Shown here one piece after another: positions 8,595 through 15,732 of a DNA stretch of 64,000 nt. The translations under genes and the position numbers were made by a program. The stretch is taken from NCBI RefSeq assembly GCF_003325355.1, contig NZ_CP030850.1, positions 2,418,001 through 2,482,000 of the forward strand. Direction: 5' to 3'. Source of the DNA: Runella rosea. Its GTDB lineage: Bacteria > Bacteroidota > Bacteroidia > Cytophagales > Spirosomataceae. Each line of letters starts with the position of its first letter. Positions within the stretch are counted from its first letter, which is position 1. The notes beneath the pieces were generated by a model, which ran no database searches, was not told where the DNA came from, and saw only the letters and a list, made by a program, of their open reading frames with translations.

Positions 8595-9380
8595 TCAGTT
8601 TTCTTCTACTTCTTCCTTATATTGCTTAAAAGCTCGGAAGATAGATTCAGCGATTTGGTCCTGACCTTCTTCTGAATTAAGGTATTTTTCTTCTTGGGCA
8701 TGGCTCAAAAAACCCGCTTCTACCAATACACTCGGCATGGCAGTTTGCCACAAAACCATAAAACCCGCCTGCTTTACCCCACGGCTACTGCGGTCGGCGT
8801 GTTTTTTAAATTGGCGTTCAATCTTTCCCGCAAAATTCAAACTGCTCGCTATATACGCATTTTGGCGGTTGGCAAGCATAATATAAGCCAGCGGAGAGTT
8901 CGGGTTAAACCCTTTGTATTTGTCTTCGTAGTCTTTTTCCAGCAAAATAACCGCATTTTCTCTTTTGGCCACTTCTAGGTTTTCGTCCGACTTGTGCAAT
9001 CCCATCACAAAGGTCTCGGTACCAGCGGGGCTTACTTTATTTTTCGGAAGAGAATTGCAGTGAATAGAAATGAACAAATCTGCTTTACGGCGATTGGCAA
9101 TGTTGGAGCGCTCGTCCAAATCCACAAATTTATCGCTGGCACGCGTCAAAACCACCCTTACTTCGGGCATTTCTGACTTTATTTTCCGCGCCAATTGAAG
9201 GGTAATGTCCAGCACAATATCTTTCTCACGCGAGATGCGCCCGCGCGCGCCGGGGTCTTTTCCGCCGTGCCCTGCATCAATCACCACCGTCTTTATCCCT
9301 CCTTCGGCATCAGATTTTAAGGTAAAGCTGCAGAGCGCAATCCAGCTAAAAATCAGTAGGGTTTTAAGAATCGTCGACAT
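8595..9380 (-). CDS. N-acetylmuramoyl-L-alanine amidase (AmiC type)
   Basis: The 261-residue protein has a signal peptide (about residues 1-20) and a single Amidase_3 domain. Zinc-ligand motifs are IDAGHGGKDPGARG, the Glu in the region of LDERSNIANRRKADLFISIHCNS, and the C-terminal VLVEAGFLSHAQEEKYL. It cleaves the amide bond between MurNAc and the stem peptide during cell separation and wall remodelling in the periplasm. There is no AMIN or SPOR targeting domain, so septal recruitment must come from elsewhere. It is probably cotranscribed with the MCE gene downstream. Confidence 0.9.
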   Translation of the reverse strand: MSTILKTLLIFSWIALCSFTLKSDAEGGIKTVVIDAGHGGKDPGARGRISREKDIVLDITLQLARKIKSEMPEVRVVLTRASDKFVDLDERSNIANRRKADLFISIHCNSLPKNKVSPAGTETFVMGLHKSDENLEVAKRENAVILLEKDYEDKYKGFNPNSPLAYIMLANRQNAYIASSLNFAGKIERQFKKHADRSSRGVKQAGFMVLWQTAMPSVLVEAGFLSHAQEEKYLNSEEGQDQIAESIFRAFKQYKEEVEEN

Positions 9381-9514
9381 GTACGTAATGAATCGTGATT
9401 AGTTATAAAACTAATGTATTAACGTATTTAGATACAACGTCTGCGTAATTTGGCAGCTATATTTTATCTAAATACGAAATAACGGCTTTTTGAATTTCAA
9501 TCATTAAACTATAC

Positions 9515-9562
9515 AAAAAAACTTTCCGTGATTTTATCCAATGGTAAAACGGGAAAGTTTTT
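9515..9562 (-). terminator. Probable terminator of the Nfu gene
   Basis: An A-rich arm ending ACTTTCC (9515-9527) pairs with GGAAAGTTTTT (9552-9562). The region between can also pair imperfectly. It lies 55 bp beyond the Nfu stop codon on the minus strand. Confidence 0.5.
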
Positions 9563-9616
9563 GTTGAATTTTACGCAAAGAAACTCAAAATTATGGTAAA
9601 AATCGCCAAAGAAGCC

Positions 9617-10204
9617 CTACACTCCTTCCGCAACTACCTCTTTCACGTCGGGTACCATTTGGGTCAGCAAGTTTTGGATACCTGCTTTGAGCGTCAATGT
9701 GGATGAAGGACACCCACTGCATGAGCCTTGCAACAATACTTTTACGGTACCCGTTATCTCTTCAAACGAATGAAACGAAATAGCTCCCCCGTCTGACTCT
9801 ACCGCTGGGCGAACGTAGTCGTCCAAAATGGTTTTAATTTGCCGAACGGTCGGACTGTCGGTATCTAAGATTGCCGTGTTCTTGTCAACCGTCTTTTGTT
9901 CAAATACGGGGTGATTTTCTTCAAAGTAAATTTTCAAAAACTGCTTGGTATCCAGAATGACATCCCCCCAATCGGTGGCATCATCTTTGGTGACCGTAAT
10001 AAAATTGGACGCTAAAAAAATACGTTGGACAAAAGGAAACTGAAATAAATCTCCCGCCAACGGCGACGCTTTGCCTTCAATTTGGGTAGACTCGCTGTCT
10101 GGGTAATCAAACGAAAGTCCCTGCGGAACAAGCTCGAAGTTTAGTACAAACTTCATCGAATTGGGATTGGGGCTCGCTTCTGTATAGATAAATACGGGTT
10201 GCAT
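9617..10204 (-). CDS. Nfu-type iron-sulfur cluster carrier (NifU C-terminal domain)
   Basis: The 195-residue protein has an N-terminal Nfu_N scaffold domain (YTEASPNPNSMKFVLN at residues 6-21) and a C-terminal NifU-like domain with the cluster-binding CxxC in LLQGSCSGCPSSTLTLK (near residue 160). Nfu proteins receive Fe-S clusters from the SUF or ISC assembly system and pass them to client enzymes in the cytoplasm. Length and layout match Nfu proteins of Bacteroidota. It stands alone on the minus strand and borders the decayed peptide island. Confidence 0.9.
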   Translation of the reverse strand: MQPVFIYTEASPNPNSMKFVLNFELVPQGLSFDYPDSESTQIEGKASPLAGDLFQFPFVQRIFLASNFITVTKDDATDWGDVILDTKQFLKIYFEENHPVFEQKTVDKNTAILDTDSPTVRQIKTILDDYVRPAVESDGGAISFHSFEEITGTVKVLLQGSCSGCPSSTLTLKAGIQNLLTQMVPDVKEVVAEGV

Positions 10205-10241
10205 GGTCGTTGCTTCGCACTGTTAGTGAATGATAAAAAAA

Positions 10242-10305
10242 CAAAAAGGACAACCTCTGAAAGATTATCCCTTTTGCAACAAAAATTTAACTGAAATGGT
10301 TTTCC
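10242..10305 (-). repeat. Left flanking repeat/terminator of the peptide island
   Basis: This stretch holds an imperfect terminator hairpin (arms at about 10242-10255 and 10262-10275) and a following AT-rich tail. On the same strand it matches 17811-17868: both read AACCTC, then a short loop, then TTATCCCTTTT, then AAAATTTRACYGAAT. The pair therefore forms direct repeats about 7.5 kb apart that bracket the island. By eye about three in four bases agree. Here it lies just after the truncated HlyD gene and can act as its terminator. Confidence 0.6.
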
Positions 10306-10315
10306 TTTGGTCTAA

Positions 10316-10896
10316 TTAACGCCTTAACACCTTCCTAAAATCGTAGAAAAGTCGTTCAATCAACTTCAAATCTTCCGTCACTATCTCGCCCGTGGCCGTC
10401 ATGCCGTTACGAAAGGAGATTTTCTTTTGTGAAGATGTCACCAATCCTTTGGGAAACTGCACCTTCACCAAGTAAGCCGTATCTTTGGGTATATCCGAAA
10501 TCGACGCAATGCGCCCGCTCACGGTGCCAAACTCTTGATACGGGTAGCCCGCAAACTTCACAATGACCTCCTGCCCGCGACGAACTTTCCCGAAATTGTA
10601 CTGCCCTACGTACATTTCTCCTTCAAATCCCGCTCCCTCGGGCAATACATAAAATAACTCCTGCCCAGCTTTGACGGTTTGGCCTTCCTGCAACGGAGTA
10701 CACCCAAGGTTTTGAAGCCAATACTCTCGGCGGCTTGGGCAATACCCAGAAGATTCACGCCCTCTTTCCCAATCTCCGCCGCCGCCCGTAACGGCTGTAT
10801 GCCATAACTCTGCCCATAGTACTTAGCCACCATCCGAAGACAGGTAGGGCCGCAGTCCATGGCGTCGAGTTGCTTATAAAAAGGGAAGGATTTCAA
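10316..10896 (-). pseudogene. Deletion-fused remnant of a C39 peptidase/ABC exporter and its HlyD adaptor
   Basis: Two frames meet here. The 5' part (10896 down to about 10695) encodes the start of a C39 peptidase domain: KQLDAMDCGPTCLRMVAKYYG has the catalytic-Cys motif of peptidase-containing ABC transporters that cut after Gly-Gly. After about 66 codons the homology stops at TLGV. The next bases continue, in a shifted frame, as the C-terminal half of an HlyD-family membrane fusion protein (LQEGQTVKAGQELFYVLPEG, then a beta-barrel and the end at 10316). The simplest reading is one deletion that removed the rest of the exporter and the first part of HlyD. The product cannot process or export peptides. 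Confidence 0.85.
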
Positions 10897-10935
10897 ACGC
10901 TTATTATTATTTGGCTGACAGATATAAGCAGATGG

Positions 10936-11022
10936 GTCGGACGGACGTTTCCGCGCACCAGGCAGGCGTTCCTGCGGTCCGACGTTTCGCGGTCCGACGT
11001 ATCGGCCATGGCGTCGAGTTGC
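10936..11022. repeat. GC-rich short-repeat cluster with a second C39-motif scrap
   Basis: GCGGTCCGACGT occurs twice as direct repeats (10974-10985 and 10989-11000), and GTCGGACG near 10936 is its partial inverse. CCATGGCGTCGAGTTGC at 11006-11022 repeats 10857-10873 exactly (17 of 17); on the minus strand that sequence encodes the QLDAM(D) of the C39 motif. The rest of 10897-11175 shows no gene. The cluster looks like a rearrangement scar or a REP-type element. Confidence 0.6.
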
Positions 11023-11175
11023 GGTTCGACGATTCGACGGTAATGGGGGAATTTACTCGTGGGATGTGGTGGTGCTAAGTATTAGGTTATTTATTTTTTC
11101 ATTGATAAAATTTTTGAGATTTTGAATTAAAATTTGAGGAAAGGCCGAGATAGAGAATACCTGATACCCTAAAAT

Positions 11176-12036
11176 CTAAATTAATGATATATAACGATAT
11201 AGGTCAAAGTGATCGAAAACTCGCTTCAACTGTTCATCGTTCTTCTTCATGATTACATTTGTATGATAAAGCGAAGTCTTTTGACTGCCTTCAATTAGCT
11301 TAAAATGTACGTTATGTTGCAGTATTCTTCTAGCTTTCGTTTGATTGAGCAGGGCGCAACATTTAAACCAAATATCGTCATTACTAGGAGCCAGAGACAG
11401 AAATAAGGATTTGTTCAATACTTCTTCATGCAAAGAATTGGGTGGGTAAAGTACTCCTGATACGCCTGTGGGCATCAGCTCATAACTGCTTTCGATGCCG
11501 TAGCTATTTTTATTCTTCAATTCATTATAGTTCATCAAAACATTCAGCGCCACTAAGCGCAAATCGTGGCCCCGGTAACAAAGGATGTCTTCAGGATAAC
11601 GCCGGTGCACTTGCAGCATCTGCTCAAGCCAGTTGGGCGGATAAATTATGTCATCATCAATAGTGATAATCGTTGATTCAGGGTATGCTTGCAGGGCATA
11701 ATACAGCTTTTTATATGGCCCCAGATTTTCAGCCACGAAATCTAATCTTATGCCTCGCTTACGCAACCTTTCTAGTGAAGCGGGCAATGTTTGGCTACTA
11801 AACTCACTCTCGGCTAGCCACACATGAATGATTTCTGGCTTCACTGTCTGCCGAAAGATAGATTCTATCGTTTGGTAAAGCGTTTCAATCCGGGCGGGGT
11901 AAGAGGTGATAGAGACTACGAACGCATCCGATTTTCCCACCACCCTTTCGCAGCTGAAACGATTGAGCAGGGACCAACTAGCTTCGGAGAAATGGGAGTT
12001 GCCGTATAGGTGCCTATGTAAAATGCTCTCCAACAT
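11176..12036 (-). CDS. GT-A-fold glycosyltransferase
   Basis: The 286-residue protein begins the nucleotide-sugar domain at FVVSITSYPARIETLYQTI (near residue 40). It has the metal-binding acidic motif in STIITIDDDIIYPPNWLEQM (near residue 125). A later GVSGVLYPPNSL and SNDDIWFKCCALL look like acceptor-side loops with a catalytic Asp. It transfers a sugar from a nucleotide donor to an unknown acceptor. It is the last intact gene of the minus-strand island operon, 12 bp after the preceding glycosyltransferase. Lipopolysaccharide-type and peptide acceptors are both possible; nothing in the sequence decides. Confidence 0.75.
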   Translation of the reverse strand: MLESILHRHLYGNSHFSEASWSLLNRFSCERVVGKSDAFVVSITSYPARIETLYQTIESIFRQTVKPEIIHVWLAESEFSSQTLPASLERLRKRGIRLDFVAENLGPYKKLYYALQAYPESTIITIDDDIIYPPNWLEQMLQVHRRYPEDILCYRGHDLRLVALNVLMNYNELKNKNSYGIESSYELMPTGVSGVLYPPNSLHEEVLNKSLFLSLAPSNDDIWFKCCALLNQTKARRILQHNVHFKLIEGSQKTSLYHTNVIMKKNDEQLKRVFDHFDLYRYISLI

Positions 12037-12048
12037 GCATAAATCCTT

Positions 12049-12915
12049 TTATCTGACCCAAGGTAATTTGTAATTGTACTTATCAAGCATGAATTGATTG
12101 CCCCGTAAAAAATAATCAGGCGTAGGTGGGCGGCCTTCAGTAAGGCGATAATTTACTGTATACAGCCCTGTTGATTTGAATTTTGGCGATGCTGTTCTCA
12201 AATGATAAAAAAAATAACGGTCTGCTCTTAAGGGATGATACCAATAATGGGCTACTTTAACCAATGTACTCCTTCTAAAACCGTAACAATTGGTATCTAT
12301 TAGAGGAGGCAGTTCCGAAAAACAAGGGTAATCTCCGATACTTTCGCAGTTGTCTTGTGTTACAAACGCTCCGTTTTCTGTATAAATATTACGCATAGCA
12401 TACACCCAATCTAAATCATCCTCCTCCATTTTATGAATCATGGCACTGATATGATTAGATTCATACCAATTATCTTGATCCAAAAAAAACACGTACTCAG
12501 AATTGACCAAAAAAGGTAACGCAGCATAAATCCTGTGTCCATTCATACCGTTTTTCCCCGTATTGTAGGGCAGTACCAATACATCTATTTTGTGATTTGT
12601 GTTATTTCTTAGCACCTCATCTGTTTGCTCCAAAAACGCTTGACCATCTATTACAACCAAGTGTCTTAAATCCTCAAAATCTTGGTTTTGTACACTTTCT
12701 ATTGCTTGCTTCAAATACTTATTGCCCGTAGTAGGCGTGATTACCGTTACTTTTGATCTAACTGATAACCCTATGATTTCATCTACCTTGCTATACACAG
12801 CATCCGAATCAAGCACTTGAGCAGCTTTTCTCACAGGCTTTTTAGCTTCTGTGATTTTTCTCAGAAAACTAACCCAAGTTTTGATGCTATATTTTAGAGA
12901 TGAGATATAAAACAT
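12049..12915 (-). CDS. Family 2 glycosyltransferase
   Basis: The 288-residue protein has a typical GT2 N-terminal domain: VTVITPTTGNKYLKQAIESV at about residue 55, a short RHLVVIDG strand, and the DxD-type motif in YVFFLDQDNWYESNHISAM near residue 145. The C-terminal part (SELPPLIDTNCYGFRRSTL) probably binds the acceptor. The N-terminal 50 residues are basic and lack a membrane segment. It lies 12 bp upstream of the other GT-A gene and 65 bp downstream of the DUF4369-like gene. The glycan or peptide it modifies cannot be told from sequence. Confidence 0.8.
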   Translation of the reverse strand: MFYISSLKYSIKTWVSFLRKITEAKKPVRKAAQVLDSDAVYSKVDEIIGLSVRSKVTVITPTTGNKYLKQAIESVQNQDFEDLRHLVVIDGQAFLEQTDEVLRNNTNHKIDVLVLPYNTGKNGMNGHRIYAALPFLVNSEYVFFLDQDNWYESNHISAMIHKMEEDDLDWVYAMRNIYTENGAFVTQDNCESIGDYPCFSELPPLIDTNCYGFRRSTLVKVAHYWYHPLRADRYFFYHLRTASPKFKSTGLYTVNYRLTEGRPPTPDYFLRGNQFMLDKYNYKLPWVR

Positions 12916-12980
12916 CTGTGAAGCAATCGTTTTTAATCAAAGACAAAAAAGTTACTTCTTCAACAACTCCTTAAACAATA

Positions 12981-13676
12981 CTATCTATATACTTTTGCAC
13001 AGCTGTGTTTTTTGAGGTCATCACTCAGTAATTTAAACATTTCTATATGCCAGGCATCATCCGATTCAAAGCCTGATTCAGTCAAATAATATAAGCTCAA
13101 AAATGAATTTGGGTTTGACCTAATAAAGTTTTCCCTAAACTTATGAAGACCTTCCTTTGCAGCTTCGGAAGCTATACTTTTTTGCTTCTCCAATTCAACG
13201 ATTCTCGTTCCATCTTTTTTATGTGCTCTCTCCTGAGATATGAGTTTATCCAGTTCTCTTACTTTATCGAAGTAGGTTTTATTTAAAAAATCACTACAAC
13301 TATCTCGAAGTGCTGTGAGCGGGGACTTAATACTTGTAGGGTAGAAGTTGCTATTACTAATCTTCATTTCTACCTCACCGTCCCAAATAAACCAATAGTC
13401 TAAATTTGGACTATTAGGGTGTCTTATAATGTAGGCATCTATTTCATTTATCTTATTATTTTCGTAGTAAAATTTGTTATCAACAACTGGAATATCTGCA
13501 ATATATTTATCTTCAAAGTGGCTGATGTATTTTATCAACTTTATACTTTTTAAAGTATCTTTCCCTGACACACTTCCTATGATTGCGAATTTAGTATCTT
13601 GCCCATAGATAAAATGCGATGATAGCATTATTAATGAAAAAATATAGCAGAAGTTATAATGTAGCTTAGTCATCAA
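12981..13676 (-). CDS. DUF4369-like secreted protein lacking a thioredoxin domain
   Basis: The 231-residue protein has a signal peptide (about residues 1-25, ending near YGQD). A beta-rich N-terminal half (FAIIGSVSG...IKLIKY...VVDNKFYY) resembles the DUF4369 domain that precedes TlpA/AhpC thioredoxin domains in Bacteroidota. A charged helical segment follows (KVRELDKLISQERAHKKDG), then PNSFLSLYYL and a terminal LLSDDLKKHSCAKVYR. In full-length relatives a thioredoxin domain with CxxC comes next; here the frame stops. It may be a truncated thiol-disulfide protein or a naturally short one. Assignment to DUF4369 is by pattern only. Confidence 0.55.
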   Translation of the reverse strand: MMTKLHYNFCYIFSLIMLSSHFIYGQDTKFAIIGSVSGKDTLKSIKLIKYISHFEDKYIADIPVVDNKFYYENNKINEIDAYIIRHPNSPNLDYWFIWDGEVEMKISNSNFYPTSIKSPLTALRDSCSDFLNKTYFDKVRELDKLISQERAHKKDGTRIVELEKQKSIASEAAKEGLHKFRENFIRSNPNSFLSLYYLTESGFESDDAWHIEMFKLLSDDLKKHSCAKVYR

Positions 13677-13766
13677 TTCCTTTGTTTAAAGGGTGTTTTC
13701 AGAAATGTTTAAAATGGGCGTTGTGTCGTATTAAGGCTGATATGGTAAATATCAGCCTTAATTCTA

Positions 13767-13973
13767 CTAAGAAAAGCTACAATTAACAGGCGAGCCATTA
13801 TTACAGTAAACACTCACAAGAAACTTGTATGCAGCATAATCTGGTACATATCCATTAAAACCACTATTTCCACAAGTACAATTAGCCGAGTAAGGTCCCC
13901 AACCTCCTTTTACTCTTTTCATCTCCGCCCTTGTCAGCGCAGCATCCATAAAACTTGAAATTGATTTTTTCAT
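13767..13973 (-). CDS. Double-glycine-leader peptide precursor with four core cysteines
   Basis: From the ATG at 13973 the product is 68 residues. The 24-residue leader (start MKKSISSFMDAALTRAEMKR, then VKGG) ends in Gly-Gly, the cut site of C39 peptidases. The 44-residue core starts WGPYSAN, is rich in Gly, Asn, Ser and Tyr, and has Cys at core positions 8, 10, 33 and 41, enough for two disulfides. The frame extends to 14000, but the upstream 9 codons include a hairpin and do not look like leader. The gene directly follows the VKOR/DsbA oxidoreductase, and C39-exporter remnants lie downstream. A bacteriocin or signalling peptide is likely; its activity is unknown. Confidence 0.8.
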   Translation of the reverse strand: MKKSISSFMDAALTRAEMKRVKGGWGPYSANCTCGNSGFNGYVPDYAAYKFLVSVYCNNGSPVNCSFS

Positions 13974-13984
13974 TTTGATTGGTT

Positions 13985-14000
13985 GTGCGGTTCGCCGCAC
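13985..14000 (-). promoter_or_regulatory. Perfect hairpin just upstream of the precursor start
   Basis: GTGCGG (13985-13990) and CCGCAC (13995-14000) form a 6-bp perfect stem with a TTCG loop on the plus strand (CGAA on the transcribed sense). It ends 11 bp before the ATG of the peptide gene and may affect translation or mRNA processing between the oxidoreductase and the precursor. Confidence 0.5.
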
Positions 14001-14679
14001 CGTTTTGTGTCTTGGGAAATTAATTTATGTTGATTCGGCCAAATCCTTAGGTCAAGGTGCCATCAGGCACTAAAATACGGCACAGGTTTTCTACATCGCT
14101 GAGGTGATAAGCAAGCGGTATTTGTCGCCCGTTCAGGTAAAGTGTAGGGGTTGCCTGTATTTCTGCTAAATCACACCATTGGCGGTGTAGTTGTATTTGT
14201 TGGTTAGCTTCAGCATGTAGGGCATCAGCATGTACGTCTTTGCTCCACTCTTCCACGTCTCGGTACTTTGCTGTGTACCACCGGTGCATGGCCTCCACGG
14301 CTCGTTCGTTGGGCAAGCTCATGATTGTCTGCACCAACGGCTGCACACTGGGAGAACCCAAAAACACAAATTGGCAATTGACCGTATCGGTATATTCAAT
14401 AAATGCTTCAATTTCAGGGTGTAGTCTTACGCAAGGCCCGCACATGGGGTTGGTTACTATGGTCAGCGTATGTTCGGCATCGGGGTTACCCATTTTCACC
14501 ACGCGCATATCTTCAAAGATGGGTGGCATTAGTGGTTGTTTCGCAAAAAGGCTTTCCACGTATTCGGGGTTAAACTTGGCCTTTTGGAGTTCGCGCCTCA
14601 GCGTCCACACCTGCGCAGCTTCTTGCATGGGCTTTTTTATGAATACTAACAATACCGCAGGTAGTAAAAAGGGGCCCAA

Positions 14680-14711
14680 AGCAGCCCCCCCTGCCCCCAA
14701 TGGGGGAGCTA
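14680..14711. repeat. GC-rich palindrome inside the DsbA-part reading frame
   Basis: The block contains GCCCCCC and a CCCCC-AAT-GGGGG hairpin ending in AGCT. It closely resembles part of the block at 14895-14934. It is read through in frame, adding the low-complexity segment LAPPLGAGGAALGP between the VKOR and DsbA parts. Confidence 0.65.
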
Positions 14712-14860
14712 AGTCCAACCTATCTCCGAAAAATAGGAAAAGGTCAAGGGGGATGATAAACTCCACCCAAATTAAGGCCTGCACCATCAGGCACAGTGTA
14801 CACCAAGTCTTAGCCACCTGCCACTGATACCAAACCGACCAAACCGTATAAGGCAACGCA

Positions 14861-14934
14861 AAGCCCCCAGTCCCCAAAGGGGAAGTAAGTAATTAGCTCC
14901 CCCATCGGGGGTTGGAGGGCTTGTTAGGGGGGCT
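14861..14934. repeat. Compound palindromic element at the VKOR frameshift
   Basis: The block runs from AAGCCCCCAG to AGGGGGGCT. It contains a TCCCC-AAA-GGGGA hairpin (14871-14883) and a CCCCC-ATC-GGGGG hairpin (about 14899-14911). Its 74 bp are not a multiple of three, and it sits exactly where the two VKOR frames meet. It looks like a dispersed REP/MITE-type repeat insertion. Confidence 0.7.
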
Positions 14935-15732
14935 AGTAGATAAATAAGTCCCCCCGCAAAATACACAAAGCCAATATCGGCCCAGCCTAGCCAGCCCCAT
15001 AGTTTAGCGGCTTTGGATGATAACACATGATTGCAATCGGTGCGGCTATCAAAACCACAGATAGACCGCAAGAGCGAATTATCTGTTCCCAAGGTGGATA
15101 ACAGTAATAAACTACTTATCCCTGCCCCTAGCAGTTTAGTAACTAACAATGCCCAAAATTGCCACTCCTGGCGCGCCAAAGCGGCGAAATTTGATAATCC
15201 CCATAGTAATGCGCAAACAAACAATCCTCCCATAACAAAAGGGGTACGAGCATTGGCAAGAAAAGCTTCTTTACGTTTTTCTTTATACTTCGCTTCTTGA
15301 GATTTTTCGTTGGGTTCAAGCAACAATACTACATTATTCCATTTCTTATAAAACTCCTCTAATGGCTCTTTTTGCCATCCTTTTTGGGTATCTAACCATT
15401 GAATTTCTGTTGATGACACATTACGGATTGGTGCAAAATACCCACCTTTTATTTCGAGATAGGCTATGGCCGGCAAGGGAATTTCCACTAATTGCTCCCG
15501 AAACACCCGCGCAGCAACAGTAGGTATGTTCCATTCTCGCAACACATCACTAAAAGCCAGCATAGACGGAAAATCGGGATGCAGGTAGAGACTCTCCTTC
15601 ACCGATTTTGCGGTCACTTTTACACCCGTAGTTTCTACAATATACGTAAGGGCATCAATTGCGTTTTTTTCGGTTGGATTTAGGTTCATAGACTTTTTTA
15701 TTTTTTGTCACCCTGCAAGGGTCTATATTCTC

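Larger units (their letters stand above)
14047..15689 (-). pseudogene. C39-like/VKOR/DsbA fusion oxidoreductase, frameshifted
   Basis: Two overlapping frames (15689-14787 and 14877-14047) together form one protein. Residues about 1-125 resemble a C39 peptidase fold (LYLHPDFPSMLAFSDVLREW) but lack the catalytic Cys and His. A VKOR membrane domain follows, with loop cysteines in SICGFDSRTDCNHVLSSKAAK and, after the frameshift, the active-site CxxC in TWCTLCLMVQ. The end is a DsbA/thioredoxin domain with NPMCGPCVRLHPE. Such enzymes make disulfides in exported peptides. The frame break coincides with a palindrome-rich block at 14861-14934. The downstream ATG at 14877 could in principle start a separate second half, so residual function is possible but unlikely. 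Confidence 0.78.

Noticed and set aside
10316-10693. An intact small HlyD-like protein starting at TTG 10693
   Set aside because: It begins in mid-domain, without the membrane anchor, and its start lies in the C39 fusion; it is better read as a deletion remnant.
14240-14827. A 195-residue plus-strand frame opposite the DsbA domain
   Set aside because: The minus strand carries the CGPC thioredoxin motif and VKOR CTLC; the plus frame has no coherent fold.
14877-14877. A programmed ribosomal frameshift within the VKOR gene
   Set aside because: The break falls in a stack of dispersed palindromes rather than at a slippery heptamer with a downstream structure; an insertion lesion is simpler.
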